DNA of 60,651 bases, taken from NCBI GenBank assembly GCA_900759445.1, contig CAAEVH010000012.1, forward strand, positions 1 to 60,651. Reading direction: 5' to 3'. A program made the translations under genes and the position numbers. Each line of letters begins with the position of its first letter. Position 1 is the first letter of the stretch. Source of the DNA: an uncultured Raoultella sp. Lineage in GTDB: Bacteria; Pseudomonadota; Gammaproteobacteria; Enterobacterales; Enterobacteriaceae. Under the pieces are notes generated by a model. It had not been told where the DNA came from, did not search any database, and worked only from the letters and a program-made list of their open reading frames with translations. This document shows positions 11,889 through 20,964 of the stretch, piece after piece.

Positions 11889-13289
11889 ATGGCGAAGACC
11901 TTATACGAAAAGTTGTTTGATGCGCATGTCGTTTATGAGGCGCAAAACGAAACCCCGCTGCTGTATATCGATCGTCATCTGGTGCATGAAGTGACCTCGC
12001 CACAGGCCTTTGACGGCCTGCGCGCGCACAACCGTCAGGTTCGTCAGCCGGGGAAAACCTTCGCTACCATGGACCATAACGTTTCCACTCAGACGAAAGA
12101 TATCAACGCGTCCGGTGAAATGGCGCGCATTCAGATGCAGGAGCTGATCAAAAACTGCAAAGAGTTCGGCGTTGAGCTGTACGATCTGAACCACCCGTAC
12201 CAGGGTATCGTCCACGTGATGGGGCCGGAACAGGGCGTCACCCTGCCGGGGATGACCATCGTCTGCGGCGATTCCCACACCGCCACTCACGGCGCGTTTG
12301 GCGCGCTGGCTTTCGGTATCGGCACCTCCGAAGTTGAGCACGTCCTGGCGACTCAGACCCTGAAGCAGGGCCGCGCCAAAACCATGAAGATTGAAGTTAA
12401 TGGCAAAGCGGCGCCGGGCATCACCGCCAAAGATATCGTGCTGGCCATCATTGGCAAAACCGGTAGCGCCGGCGGCACCGGTCACGTGGTGGAGTTCTGT
12501 GGTGAAGCCATTCGCGATCTGAGCATGGAAGGTCGTATGACGCTGTGCAATATGGCCATCGAAATGGGTGCGAAAGCCGGTCTGGTCGCGCCGGATGAAA
12601 CCACGTTTAACTATGTGAAGGGCCGTTTGCATGCGCCAAAAGGGCAGGACTTCGACGCTGCCGTTGAATACTGGAAAACCCTGAAAACCGACGCTGACGC
12701 CACCTTTGATACCGTCGTGACCCTGCAGGCTGAAGAGATTGCCCCGCAGGTTACCTGGGGCACCAACCCCGGCCAGGTCATCTCCGTCACCGAGATGATT
12801 CCCGACCCGGCCTCTTTCGCCGATCCGGTCGAGCGGGCGAGCGCGGAAAAAGCGCTGGCCTATATGGGCCTGAAGCCGGGTATCCCGTTAACCGACGTAG
12901 CGATCGATAAAGTGTTCATCGGCTCCTGTACCAACTCGCGTATTGAAGATTTGCGTGCCGCGGCCGAAGTCGCTAAAGGCCGTAAGGTCGCGCCGGGCGT
13001 ACAGGCATTAGTGGTTCCGGGTTCTGGCCCGGTGAAAGCTCAGGCGGAAGCCGAAGGCCTGGATAAGATCTTTATCGAAGCCGGTTTTGAATGGCGCCTG
13101 CCGGGCTGCTCCATGTGCCTGGCCATGAACAACGATCGCCTGAATCCCGGCGAGCGCTGCGCATCAACCAGCAACCGTAACTTTGAAGGCCGTCAGGGCC
13201 GCGGCGGACGTACCCACTTAGTCAGCCCGGCTATGGCCGCAGCGGCAGCCGTGACCGGCCATTTCGCCGATATCCGCGACATCAAATAA
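11889..13289 (+). CDS. leuC: 3-isopropylmalate dehydratase, large subunit
   Basis: Large, [4Fe-4S]-carrying subunit of isopropylmalate isomerase, which interconverts 2- and 3-isopropylmalate in leucine synthesis. The 466 residues equal the E. coli length. The three cluster cysteines are visible: C347 in I-G-S-C-T-N-S and C407/C410 in G-C-S-M-C. It belongs to the aconitase family and needs LeuD for the swivelling domain. It is the third structural gene of the leu operon, 10 bp before leuD. Confidence 0.98.
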   Translation: MAKTLYEKLFDAHVVYEAQNETPLLYIDRHLVHEVTSPQAFDGLRAHNRQVRQPGKTFATMDHNVSTQTKDINASGEMARIQMQELIKNCKEFGVELYDLNHPYQGIVHVMGPEQGVTLPGMTIVCGDSHTATHGAFGALAFGIGTSEVEHVLATQTLKQGRAKTMKIEVNGKAAPGITAKDIVLAIIGKTGSAGGTGHVVEFCGEAIRDLSMEGRMTLCNMAIEMGAKAGLVAPDETTFNYVKGRLHAPKGQDFDAAVEYWKTLKTDADATFDTVVTLQAEEIAPQVTWGTNPGQVISVTEMIPDPASFADPVERASAEKALAYMGLKPGIPLTDVAIDKVFIGSCTNSRIEDLRAAAEVAKGRKVAPGVQALVVPGSGPVKAQAEAEGLDKIFIEAGFEWRLPGCSMCLAMNNDRLNPGERCASTSNRNFEGRQGRGGRTHLVSPAMAAAAAVTGHFADIRDIK

Positions 13290-13299
13290 GGAGACCATC

Positions 13300-13905
13300 A
13301 TGGCAGAGAAATTCACCCAACATACGGGCCTGGTGGTTCCGCTGGATGCCGCAAACGTCGATACCGATGCGATCATTCCTAAGCAGTTCCTGCAGAAAGT
13401 GACGCGCACCGGTTTTGGCGCGCATCTGTTCAACGACTGGCGTTTTCTTGACGATCGGGGACAACAGCCCAACCCGGAATTCGTCCTGAACTTCCCGGAG
13501 TATAAAGGCGCATCGATCCTGCTGGCGCGGGAAAACTTCGGCTGCGGCTCCTCCCGTGAGCATGCGCCGTGGGCATTAACCGATTACGGTTTTAAAGTGG
13601 TTATCGCCCCCAGCTTCGCCGATATCTTTTACGGTAACAGCTTTAACAACCAGCTGCTGCCGGTGACGCTGAGCGATGAACAGGTCGACGAGATGTTCAA
13701 GCTGGTCCAGGCGAACCCCGGTATGACGTTCGAAGTGGATCTGGAATCCGAATTGGTGAAAGCGGGTGACAAAACCTACAGCTTTAAAATTGATGCCTTC
13801 CGCCGCCACTGTATGCTCAACGGACTTGATAGCATCGGCCTGACGCTGCAGCACGAAGAGGCGATTTCAGCCTACGAAAACAAACTGCCGGCCTTTATGA
13901 ACTAA
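13300..13905 (+). CDS. leuD: 3-isopropylmalate dehydratase, small subunit
   Basis: Small swivel-domain subunit partner of LeuC. The 201 residues match E. coli. The substrate-binding signature [13 protein letters not shown] is present around residues 70-90. An AAGGAGA ribosome-binding site lies in the 10-bp spacer after leuC. It is the last gene of the leucine operon and is followed 20 bp later by a strong intrinsic terminator, so the downstream aroD-type gene is probably transcribed separately. Confidence 0.97.
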   Translation: MAEKFTQHTGLVVPLDAANVDTDAIIPKQFLQKVTRTGFGAHLFNDWRFLDDRGQQPNPEFVLNFPEYKGASILLARENFGCGSSREHAPWALTDYGFKVVIAPSFADIFYGNSFNNQLLPVTLSDEQVDEMFKLVQANPGMTFEVDLESELVKAGDKTYSFKIDAFRRHCMLNGLDSIGLTLQHEEAISAYENKLPAFMN

Positions 13906-13924
13906 CCACGCCGTTGATACCCGA

Positions 13925-13952
13925 GCCCGGTCCTGTGACCGGGCATTTTTTT
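13925..13952 (+). terminator. Intrinsic terminator of leuABCD
   Basis: GCCCGGTC, a CTGT loop and GACCGGGC form a perfect 8-bp stem, followed by A and seven T. It begins 20 bp after the leuD stop. Confidence 0.92.
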
Positions 13953-14016
13953 AGCTTTTTTCGCGCGGATGATGACCCGAAATACGCCCGCCCGGCCCTG
14001 ACCGATGGACCCTCAC

Positions 14017-14772
14017 ATGACGACAGCTGTCACCATTAAAAACATCACCTTTCAGGAAGGCGCTACGTTAATCTGCGTGCCGCTCATCGGCCAGACGCTC
14101 GATGAGCTGAAAGCCCATGCCCTTACGCTGGCGGAGGCCGGAGCCGATCTTATCGAATGGCGCGTCGACCACTTTATCCGCGTCCATGACCAGCAGCAGG
14201 TCCTGCTGGCGCTGACGGAGATTCGCCGGCTGCTCGCCGATATACCGCTGCTGTTCACGTTCCGTAGCCACAAAGAGGGGGGTGCAACGGAGCTCGGCGA
14301 TGACGCATACTTCGCCCTCAACCGCCTGGCCGTCGCCAGCGGGCTGGTGGACATCATTGATATTGAGCTCTTCAATGATGAAGCGCCGATCCGGGCGTTG
14401 ATCGCCGAAGCTCATACCGCCGGGGTGAAAGTGATTATGAGCAATCATGATTTCCAAAAAACACCGCCGCAGGAAGAGATCATCGCCCGGCTACGCCGCA
14501 TGCAGGAGCTGGGCGCCGATCTGCCGAAAATAGCGGTCATGCCTCAGTCGCCACAAGACGTGCTGACATTACTGTCCGCCACGCTGGTCATGAAAGAGCA
14601 GTACGCCACTCGCCCGTTAATCACGATGTCGATGGGCAAACTGGGCGGCGTCAGCCGGGTCACCGGGCGCCTGTTCGGCTCAGCGATGACGTTTGGCAGC
14701 GTGGGCCAGGCGTCGGCGCCCGGACAAATTGCCGTGCGTCAGCTGCGGGAAATGATGAATATTCTGTCCTGA
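14017..14772 (+). CDS. aroD: Type I 3-dehydroquinate dehydratase
   Basis: Schiff-base enzyme that converts 3-dehydroquinate to 3-dehydroshikimate. The ATG at 14017 gives 251 residues (E. coli AroD has 252) and has a GGA seven bases upstream; ATG 14005 would add four residues. All catalytic positions can be aligned: E47-x-R49, R83, H144 (S-N-H-D-F), the Schiff-base K171 (L-P-K-I), R214, S233 and Q237. The enzyme therefore looks active. It stands alone between the leuD terminator and the convergent setA. The standard enterobacterial aroD is elsewhere in E. coli, so this may be a second copy, perhaps for quinate use or left by transfer. That cannot be decided from one window. Confidence 0.88.
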   Translation: MTTAVTIKNITFQEGATLICVPLIGQTLDELKAHALTLAEAGADLIEWRVDHFIRVHDQQQVLLALTEIRRLLADIPLLFTFRSHKEGGATELGDDAYFALNRLAVASGLVDIIDIELFNDEAPIRALIAEAHTAGVKVIMSNHDFQKTPPQEEIIARLRRMQELGADLPKIAVMPQSPQDVLTLLSATLVMKEQYATRPLITMSMGKLGGVSRVTGRLFGSAMTFGSVGQASAPGQIAVRQLREMMNILS

Positions 14773-14776
14773 AAGC

Positions 14777-14808
14777 ACGCCGCATCACAGCAGTCTGCGG
14801 TGCGGCGT
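14777..14808. terminator. Hairpin between convergent aroD and setA
   Basis: ACGCCGCA and TGCGGCGT, extended by two weaker pairs, flank a loop of about 12 nt in the 40-bp gap between the two convergent stop codons. It has no T-run. The position suggests a shared bidirectional terminator. Confidence 0.45.
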
Positions 14809-14812
14809 CTGG

Positions 14813-15997
14813 CTAAATATCTTTGACTTTGCTGGTCAAAAACAGCGTCAGCAGCGAGATGGCGGCAATGACCCAGTACACGCTGGCGTGGCCGTAGTTT
14901 TGCGACAACGCTCCCTGCAGCACGCCGGCGAGAATCACCCCGGTGGAAATACTGTTGGTAAACAGCGTCGTGGCCGCTCCGGCCCGCCCCGGCATCAAAT
15001 CCTGGAACCACAGCATGCCAATCCCGGCGACAATACCGATAAAAATGGCGTTAAACAGCTGCAGCGCCAGCAGCGCGCTACGATCGTGAAACACGATCAG
15101 ACCAAGATAAAACAGCACGCCGGCAGCCACCGCAGCGACCATCATTTTACGTTTACCCCAGCGCTTGACGTAATACCCCGCCAGGATCATCGCCGGGATC
15201 TCCAGCCCGGCCGCCGTCCCCATCAGGATCCCGGCCAGACTATCCGGCAAGCCAAGATCGCTACTGATCCACAGCGGCATATCGATGATATACATGGTGT
15301 TGCAGGTCCACATCAGCGTCGACGCGATAAACAGCATACGCACGTTTTTATCTTGCCAGCCGCCGGCCTGCACTACGACGCCCGCCGCTTCCGCGGGCTG
15401 CTCCACCCGGGCAACCGACGGCAGCTTAACGGCAATTAACGCCAGGCTAATCACGAAAATACCGGCCGCAATCGCGAACATGGTGGTAAAGCCATAGTTC
15501 AGCGCCAGCATGAAGGCCAGCGGCGGCCCGATCACCCACGCCAGCGACAGCTGGGCACGCATGACCGAGCTGAACATCACCACTTCCCGCGCCGAACTAT
15601 CGGCATATTCCCGCGCCAGGGCGAACAATTGAGGCATCGCGGCATTGGCAATCGACGCCAGCATCACCCCGCAGGTGATCAATGTTAAGTAGTGACGGTT
15701 AAACGCAAACAGCAGCGCGTTGCCCACCGCCATCAGACAGCAGAACATGATCAACCGCCGACGATCCCCCCGGCTATCGGAACGTTTCGCCAGCGCCAGA
15801 CTCACCAGAATACCGGCGATCGCGTTCACGGTATAAAACAGGCCGACCCAGAAAGGCTGTGCGCCCACCTCGCGGCTGAGGAACAAGCTGAGGGTTGGCG
15901 CCTGCAGCGCGCCCGCAATACCCATCATAAAAGCGACCAGCATAAACGCCGCGTATACACCGTTAAGCCGCCGTCCCATCGTCATCAACCAGAGCAT
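14813..15997 (-). CDS. setA: Sugar efflux transporter SetA
   Basis: Major-facilitator inner-membrane pump that exports glucose analogues and other sugars during glucose-phosphate stress. The 394 residues have about 12 hydrophobic segments and the MFS loop A-K-R-S-D-S-R-G-D-R-R. The start at 15997 is preceded by AAGGA six bases upstream. It lies 29 bp beyond the 3' end of SgrS in the same orientation, as in E. coli where sgrS and setA are co-transcribed, so it is probably expressed by read-through under SgrR control. The sequence is intact and close to E. coli SetA as I recall it. Confidence 0.95.
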   Translation of the reverse strand: MLWLMTMGRRLNGVYAAFMLVAFMMGIAGALQAPTLSLFLSREVGAQPFWVGLFYTVNAIAGILVSLALAKRSDSRGDRRRLIMFCCLMAVGNALLFAFNRHYLTLITCGVMLASIANAAMPQLFALAREYADSSAREVVMFSSVMRAQLSLAWVIGPPLAFMLALNYGFTTMFAIAAGIFVISLALIAVKLPSVARVEQPAEAAGVVVQAGGWQDKNVRMLFIASTLMWTCNTMYIIDMPLWISSDLGLPDSLAGILMGTAAGLEIPAMILAGYYVKRWGKRKMMVAAVAAGVLFYLGLIVFHDRSALLALQLFNAIFIGIVAGIGMLWFQDLMPGRAGAATTLFTNSISTGVILAGVLQGALSQNYGHASVYWVIAAISLLTLFLTSKVKDI

Positions 15998-16067
15998 GTC
16001 ATGTCCTTAAAGCACGCGAAGAAAACGAAAAAAGCCAGCAGAAGTCATCTGCTGGCGGGTGATTTTA

Positions 16068-16150
16068 TACTCTATCTATTTCAAGTGACAGGCTGGCGAC
16101 CGAAACGTTATGGCTCAGTCAACTGGCCTGGGTCTGAAAGAGGATAAGTA
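16068..16150. repeat. 83-bp imperfect palindrome inside SgrS
   Basis: The ends read TACTCTATCTATTTCAAG and, as complement of the other end, TACTTATCCTCTTTCAGA, which align with few mismatches over about 30 bases. TA dinucleotides bound both ends. In E. coli SgrS the flanking sequence is continuous (GGTGTAAAATCACC), which places this element as an insertion there. It resembles ERIC ends weakly but lacks the ERIC core, so the family is unassigned. Confidence 0.75.
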
Positions 16151-16185
16151 CACACCAATACTCAGTCACACATGATGTGGGCAAG

Positions 16186-16338
16186 TCAATGATCAGAGGT
16201 CTGTGACGTAACTCCCCACTGCATCAGCTCGCCAAGAATCTTCTGCTGTCTCCCTGCCATCAGGCGGGCCAGCCATGACGCGTCCTGCGTCGCAGAAAAG
16301 TAGCGTTGGTAGAACTGTTTCGCGGTAGACCTCATCAT
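16186..16338 (-). CDS. sgrT: SgrT, inhibitor of glucose uptake encoded within SgrS
   Basis: Small cytoplasmic peptide that inhibits the PTS glucose permease PtsG. It is 50 residues from ATG 16338, or 49 from the adjacent ATG 16335. Both lie just after an AGGAGG ribosome-binding site, stronger than I recall for E. coli sgrT. The family is recognised from K-Q-F-Y-Q-R-Y-F-S-A-T near the N-terminus and G-E-L-M-Q-W near the C-terminus, matching E. coli R-Q-F-Y-Q-H-Y-F-T-A-T and G-L-M-Q-W. It has about six extra N-terminal residues compared with the 43-residue E. coli form. It ends 15 nt before the SgrS mRNA-pairing segment. Confidence 0.9.
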   Translation of the reverse strand: MMRSTAKQFYQRYFSATQDASWLARLMAGRQQKILGELMQWGVTSQTSDH

Positions 16339-16425
16339 ATTCACCTCCTCGCTTCATCGGAATGCATTATTGGCCTAATATAGGGATTAATAAATTGCTG
16401 AGTTTTCATCAGGAGTTCCCCTTTT

Positions 16426-18081
16426 ATGTCTTCTGCTCGTCTGCAACAACAGTTCATCCGCTTATGGCAGTGCTGCGAAGGTAAATCGCAGGAGACAACC
16501 CTTAACGAACTGGCGGAGATGCTCTGCTGCTCGCGCCGCCATATGCGTACGCTGTTGAATATGATGGAAGAACGCGGCTGGTTAACCTGGGAAGCGGAAG
16601 CCGGGCGCGGCAAGCGTTCAAAGCTGGCTTTCCTGTATACCGGCCTGGCGCTGCAGCAGCAGCGGGCCGAGGATCTGCTGGAACAGGATCGTATCGATCA
16701 GCTGGTCCAGCTGGTGGGCGATAAGGCCGCGGTTCGTCAGATGCTGGTCTCGCATCTGGGCCGCAGCTTCCGACAGGGGCGGCATATTCTGCGCGTTCTC
16801 TACTACCGGCCGATGAAAAACCTGCTCCCCGGCAGCGCGCTGCGCCGCTCGGAAAACCATATCGCCAGGCAGATCTTTAGCGCCCTGACGCGGGTAAATG
16901 AGGAAAACGGGGAACTGGAAGCCGATATTGCGCACCACTGGCAGCAGCTTACGCCCACCCACTGGCGTTTTTTTCTCCGCCCCGGCATTCATTTTCACCA
17001 CGGGAGAGAGCTGGAGATGGAGGATGTCATTGCTTCGTTGCAGCGCAGCAACAATCTGCCGCTCTACTCACATATTGAACGTATTGCCTCCCCCACCGCC
17101 TGGACGCTGGATATACATCTGACGCAACCCGATCGCTGGCTACCGTGGCTGCTCGGCCAGGTGTCGGCCGTCGTCTTGCCGCGTGAATGGCAGTCGATGG
17201 AGAATTTCTCGGCAATGCCGGTAGGTACCGGGCCTTATGCGGTGGTGCGCAACAATCAAAACCAGCTGAAGATCCATGCTTTTGACGATTATTTCGGTTA
17301 CCGGGCGTTAATTGATGAAGTTAACGTCTGGGTCCTGCCAGAGATTAGCGAAGAGCCCAACGGCGGCCTGACGCTACAGGGGACCACGCAAAGTGAGAAA
17401 GCGGTTGAGAGCCGGCTGGAGGAAGGGTGCTACTATTTGCTGTTTGATGCCCGCACTCCCCTCGGCAGCAATCTCGCGGTTCGCCAGTGGCTCAGCTATC
17501 TGCTACAGCCCGCCAATCTGCTGTATCACGCCGGTGAACAGTACCAGGGCAACTGGTTCCCGGCCTATGGTCTGCTGCCCCGCTGGCACCACGCTCGCAG
17601 TCATGCCTGTGAAAAACCGCCGGGGCTGGAGTCTGTCACCCTCACCTACTATCGGGATCACGTCGAACACCGCGTGATGGGCGGGATCATGGCAACACTG
17701 CTGGCGGAGCATCAGGTCAAGCTGGAGATTCAGGAGCTGGAATACGAAGAGTGGCACCGTGGCGAGGTGGTCAGCGATATCTGGTTAAACAGCGCCAACT
17801 TTACCCTACCGATTGATTTTTCTCTGTTTGCCTTACTGTATGAGGTCCCGCTGATACGACATTGTATTCCTGTCGACTGGGAGCAGGATGCCCGTCGCTG
17901 GCACGCGGGCGAGCTCAACCCGGCGACCTGGAGCCAGCAGCTGCTGGCCAATCAAACCATCGTGCCGCTGATCCACCACTGGCTGATGATCCAGGGGCAG
18001 CGCAGTATGCGTGGCGTAAGAATGAATACGCTCGGCTGGTTTGATTTCAAATCCGCATGGTTTGCGCCGCCGGATCCCTGA
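16426..18081 (+). CDS. sgrR: Transcriptional activator SgrR
   Basis: Activator of sgrS during sugar-phosphate accumulation, and a repressor of its own gene. The 551 residues equal the E. coli length. An N-terminal winged helix-turn-helix (about residues 20-60: [19 protein letters not shown]) is followed by a solute-binding-protein-like domain (about 160-550) thought to sense a small ligand. It is divergent from sgrS across 67 bp that must hold both promoters. In E. coli SgrR has also been linked to thiBPQ, which lies directly downstream here. Confidence 0.96.
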   Translation: MSSARLQQQFIRLWQCCEGKSQETTLNELAEMLCCSRRHMRTLLNMMEERGWLTWEAEAGRGKRSKLAFLYTGLALQQQRAEDLLEQDRIDQLVQLVGDKAAVRQMLVSHLGRSFRQGRHILRVLYYRPMKNLLPGSALRRSENHIARQIFSALTRVNEENGELEADIAHHWQQLTPTHWRFFLRPGIHFHHGRELEMEDVIASLQRSNNLPLYSHIERIASPTAWTLDIHLTQPDRWLPWLLGQVSAVVLPREWQSMENFSAMPVGTGPYAVVRNNQNQLKIHAFDDYFGYRALIDEVNVWVLPEISEEPNGGLTLQGTTQSEKAVESRLEEGCYYLLFDARTPLGSNLAVRQWLSYLLQPANLLYHAGEQYQGNWFPAYGLLPRWHHARSHACEKPPGLESVTLTYYRDHVEHRVMGGIMATLLAEHQVKLEIQELEYEEWHRGEVVSDIWLNSANFTLPIDFSLFALLYEVPLIRHCIPVDWEQDARRWHAGELNPATWSQQLLANQTIVPLIHHWLMIQGQRSMRGVRMNTLGWFDFKSAWFAPPDP

Positions 18082-18145
18082 TAGCCCTCCCGGCAGGCGC
18101 TGAAGCGCTTTCCGTCAGTTCACAAAATCATTACACTATCGCCGT

Positions 18146-18349
18146 TCTCAACGGGGTGCTGATATACGTACATAATCTCATTCGGGTTGCATCAAGACGG
18201 CAAGCAAGTGAATCCCCAGCAGCATAGAAAACTATGTGACTGGGGTGAACACGCGATGCTAACGCAGAGGCAGCGCGAAGGATGAAGTGTATAGGCTGAG
18301 AAAATACCCGTCGAACCTGATCCGGATAACGCCGGCGAAGGGATTTGAG
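18146..18349 (+). promoter_or_regulatory. TPP riboswitch (THI element) of thiBPQ, P3 enlarged
   Basis: The thiamine-pyrophosphate aptamer core is intact. P1 is CTCAA (18147-18151) with TTGAG (18345-18349), and P2 is ACGGG with CCCGT (18307-18311). The conserved GGGGTGC is at 18153-18159, the pyrimidine-binding C-T-G-A-G-A at 18296-18301, and the pyrophosphate arm GAACCTGATCCGGATAACG starts at 18313. GGGGTGC and GCTGAGA are normally about 15 nt apart. Here 135 nt separate them because an ERIC repeat fills the P3 arm. Downstream, GGATTTGAG pairs with CTCAAAATCC (18341-18364) and competes with P1, a plausible expression platform. Confidence 0.9.
18163..18293. repeat. ERIC element inside the TPP riboswitch
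   Basis: 131-bp imperfect palindrome with TATAC and GTATA ends. It carries both ERIC core signatures, GTGAATCCCCAG (18208-18219) and GTGACTGGGGTGA (18236-18248), matching the sites of the classic ERIC fingerprinting primers. It lies wholly within riboswitch arm P3. Confidence 0.93.
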
Positions 18350-18394
18350 GCCTACTCAAAATCCTTTGCCCCCCCTTTGTTTATGAGGTGCAAA

Positions 18395-19378
18395 GTGTTG
18401 AAAAAATTACTCCCGCTGCTGGCGCTGGTCGCCGCTCCCGCGTTTGCTAAACCTGTACTCACCGTCTACACCTATGACTCCTTTTCGGCAGACTGGGGCC
18501 CTGGACCGGTAGTGAAAAAAGCCTTTGAAGCCGACTGCAACTGTGAACTGAAGTTCGTGGCGCTGGAAGATGGCGTTTCGTTGCTTAATCGTCTGCGGAT
18601 GGAAGGTAAGAATAGCAAAGCCGATGTGGTACTCGGCCTGGATAACAACCTGCTGGAAGCGGCTACGCAGAGCAAATTGTTCGCCAAAAGCCAGGTACCG
18701 GCCAGCGCGGTCACGGTCCCGGGCGGCTGGGATAACGACACTTTTGTGCCGTTTGATTACGGCTATTTCGCCTTTGTCTACGACAAAAACAAGCTGAAAA
18801 ACCCGCCGAAAAGCCTGAAAGAGCTGGTGGAAAGCGATCAAAAATGGCGCGTGATCTACGAAGATCCCCGCACCAGCACCCCGGGTCTGGGGCTGCTGCT
18901 GTGGATGCAAAAAGTGTATGGCGAGCAATCGCCGGAAGCCTGGCAAAAACTGGCGGCGAAAACCGTCACCGTCACCAAAGGCTGGAGCGAGGCCTACGGT
19001 CTGTTCCTTAAAGGGGAAAGCGACCTGGTTCTTAGCTACACCACATCGCCGGCCTACCACATCATTGAAGAGAAAAAAGACCAGTACGCGGCCGCCAGTT
19101 TCGCCGAAGGCCACTATCTGCAGGTTGAAGTCGCCGCGCGCACCGCCGCCAGCAAACAACCGGAGCTGGCGGAGAAATTCCTCAAGTTTATGGTGTCTCC
19201 GGCGTTCCAGAATGCCATCCCGACCGGCAACTGGATGTATCCGGTCACTCAGGTTGCGCTACCCGCGGGCTTTGAGACATTACCGAAACCGCAAACCACG
19301 CTGGAATATACCCCGCAGCAGGTCGCCGCAGAACGTCAAAACTGGATTAATGCATGGCAACGCGCCGTCAGCCGCTAA
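18395..19378 (+). CDS. thiB: Thiamine/TPP periplasmic binding protein
   Basis: Periplasmic receptor (TbpA) for thiamine, its phosphate and its pyrophosphate, feeding the ThiPQ transporter. GTG 18395 is chosen because GAGG lies six bases upstream and the 327 residues equal E. coli ThiB; ATG 18383 would put the start on top of that site. The signal peptide is V-L-K-K-L-L-P-L-L-A-L-V-A-A-P-A-F-A, with cleavage before K-P-V-L-T-V-Y-T-Y-D-S-F. The mature protein has the type 2 solute-binding fold. It overlaps thiP by 25 bp. The leader carries the TPP riboswitch, so expression should fall when TPP is high. Confidence 0.96.
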   Translation: MLKKLLPLLALVAAPAFAKPVLTVYTYDSFSADWGPGPVVKKAFEADCNCELKFVALEDGVSLLNRLRMEGKNSKADVVLGLDNNLLEAATQSKLFAKSQVPASAVTVPGGWDNDTFVPFDYGYFAFVYDKNKLKNPPKSLKELVESDQKWRVIYEDPRTSTPGLGLLLWMQKVYGEQSPEAWQKLAAKTVTVTKGWSEAYGLFLKGESDLVLSYTTSPAYHIIEEKKDQYAAASFAEGHYLQVEVAARTAASKQPELAEKFLKFMVSPAFQNAIPTGNWMYPVTQVALPAGFETLPKPQTTLEYTPQQVAAERQNWINAWQRAVSR

Positions 19379-20964
19379 ATATCGGCTGGCTGGCGCCGGG
19401 TCTGACGGCCGCTGCGCTGCTGGTCGCCGTCGCACTGGCCGCATTCCTCGCGCTCTGGGGCAGTGCGCCGGAGGCGTCGTGGCGTTCGATTTTCAGCGAC
19501 AGCTATCTGTGGCACGTTATCCGTTTCTCTTTCTGGCAGGCGTTTCTCTCCGCGCTCTTCTCCGTCGTACCGGCGATTTTTCTCGCCCGCGCCCTCTATC
19601 GTCGTCGCTTCCCGGGGCGTACGCTGCTGCTGCGCCTGTGCGCCATGACGCTGATTCTGCCAGTACTGGTGGCCGTCTTTGGTATTCTCAGCGTCTATGG
19701 CCGTCAGGGCTGGCTGGCGACACTGTTTAACGCCGTCGGCTGGCAGTGGGATTTCTCGCCGTATGGACTGCAAGGCATCCTGCTGGCGCACGTTTTTTTC
19801 AATATGCCGATGGCAACCCGGCTGCTGCTGCAGGCGCTGGAGAATATCCCCGGAGAGCAGCGCCAGATCGCCGCCCAGCTGGGCATGCGCGGCTACCACT
19901 TTTTCCGTCTGGTGGAGTGGCCCTGGCTACGGCGGCAAATTCCCCCGGTCGCGGCACTGATCTTTATGCTCTGCTTCGCCAGCTTTGCCACCGTGCTGTC
20001 GCTCGGCGGCGGCCCACGGGCCACAACGATTGAGCTGGCAATCTACCAGGCGCTGAACTTTGATTATGACCCGGCCCGTGCGGCGATGCTGGCGCTGATC
20101 CAGATGGTCTGCTGTCTTGGGCTGGTGCTTCTCGCCCAGCGCCTGAGCAAGGCCGTTGCTATCGGCACCACGCAAGTTCACGGCTGGCGCGATCCGGACG
20201 ATCGCCTGCACAGTCGCCTGAGCGATACCGCGCTGATCGTTCTCACGCTACTGTTACTGCTGCCCCCGCTGCTGGCGGTCGTGGTCGACGGTCTGAATAA
20301 CAACCTGCTCAGCGTCCTGGCGCAGCCCGCGTTGTGGCAGGCATTCTGCACTTCGTTACGCATCGCGGTTTCCGCCGGTCTGCTCAGCGTCATGTTAACG
20401 ATGATGCTGCTGTGGAGCAGCCGTGAATTGCGTCTTCGTAAGCGACCGCTGGCGGGCCAGACGCTGGAACTCAGCGGTATGCTGATCCTTGCAATGCCGG
20501 GAATCGTGCTGGCGACCGGCTTCTTTTTATTGCTCAATAACAGTATTGGACTGCCGGCTTCCGCCGACGGGATTGTGATCTTCACCAATGCGCTGATGGC
20601 TATCCCCTATGCCCTGAAGGTGCTGGAAAACCCGATGCGCGATATTGCCGTCCGCTACGGTATGCTCTGTCACTCTCTGGGCATGAGCGGTTTTACCCGC
20701 TTGAGGGTTATCGAGCTGCGCGCATTAAAGCGTCCGCTGGCCCAGGCGCTGGCGTTTGCCTGCGTCCTGTCCATCGGCGATTTCGGCGCCGTGGCGCTGT
20801 TCGGTAACGAACAATTCCGAACGCTGCCGTTCTATCTGTACCAGCAAATTGGCTCTTATCGTAGCCAGGATGGCGCCGTCACTGCCCTGCTGCTGCTACT
20901 GCTGTGCTTTTTACTCTTTACCGTGATTGAGAGACTTCCGGGACGTGATGTTAAAACTGAATGA
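19354..20964 (+). CDS. thiP: Thiamine ABC transporter permease
   Basis: Inner-membrane permease of the thiamine/TPP importer. The 536 residues match E. coli. It is a fused double permease: two copies of the binding-protein-dependent membrane domain, each with about six hydrophobic segments. EAA-type loops near [10 protein letters not shown] in the first half and [10 protein letters not shown] in the second contact ThiQ. It overlaps both thiB (25 bp) and thiQ (17 bp), indicating translational coupling throughout the operon. Confidence 0.96.
   Translation: MATRRQPLNIGWLAPGLTAAALLVAVALAAFLALWGSAPEASWRSIFSDSYLWHVIRFSFWQAFLSALFSVVPAIFLARALYRRRFPGRTLLLRLCAMTLILPVLVAVFGILSVYGRQGWLATLFNAVGWQWDFSPYGLQGILLAHVFFNMPMATRLLLQALENIPGEQRQIAAQLGMRGYHFFRLVEWPWLRRQIPPVAALIFMLCFASFATVLSLGGGPRATTIELAIYQALNFDYDPARAAMLALIQMVCCLGLVLLAQRLSKAVAIGTTQVHGWRDPDDRLHSRLSDTALIVLTLLLLLPPLLAVVVDGLNNNLLSVLAQPALWQAFCTSLRIAVSAGLLSVMLTMMLLWSSRELRLRKRPLAGQTLELSGMLILAMPGIVLATGFFLLLNNSIGLPASADGIVIFTNALMAIPYALKVLENPMRDIAVRYGMLCHSLGMSGFTRLRVIELRALKRPLAQALAFACVLSIGDFGAVALFGNEQFRTLPFYLYQQIGSYRSQDGAVTALLLLLLCFLLFTVIERLPGRDVKTE

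Larger units (their letters stand above)
16027..16358 (-). ncRNA. sgrS: SgrS dual-function small RNA
   Basis: Hfq-dependent RNA of glucose-phosphate stress that represses ptsG mRNA and also encodes SgrT. Evidence: a 5' end GATGAAGCG at 16358 like that of E. coli SgrS, the sgrT frame, and the conserved pairing segment GTGTGACTGAGTATTGGTGT (16171-16152). The 3' terminator is GCCAGCAG, a 7-nt loop and CTGCTGGC (16056-16034) with six T. The predicted length is about 332 nt, against about 227 nt in E. coli. The excess is mainly an 83-bp palindrome between pairing segment and terminator. It is divergent from sgrR. The 5' end is inferred by similarity. Confidence 0.9.
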
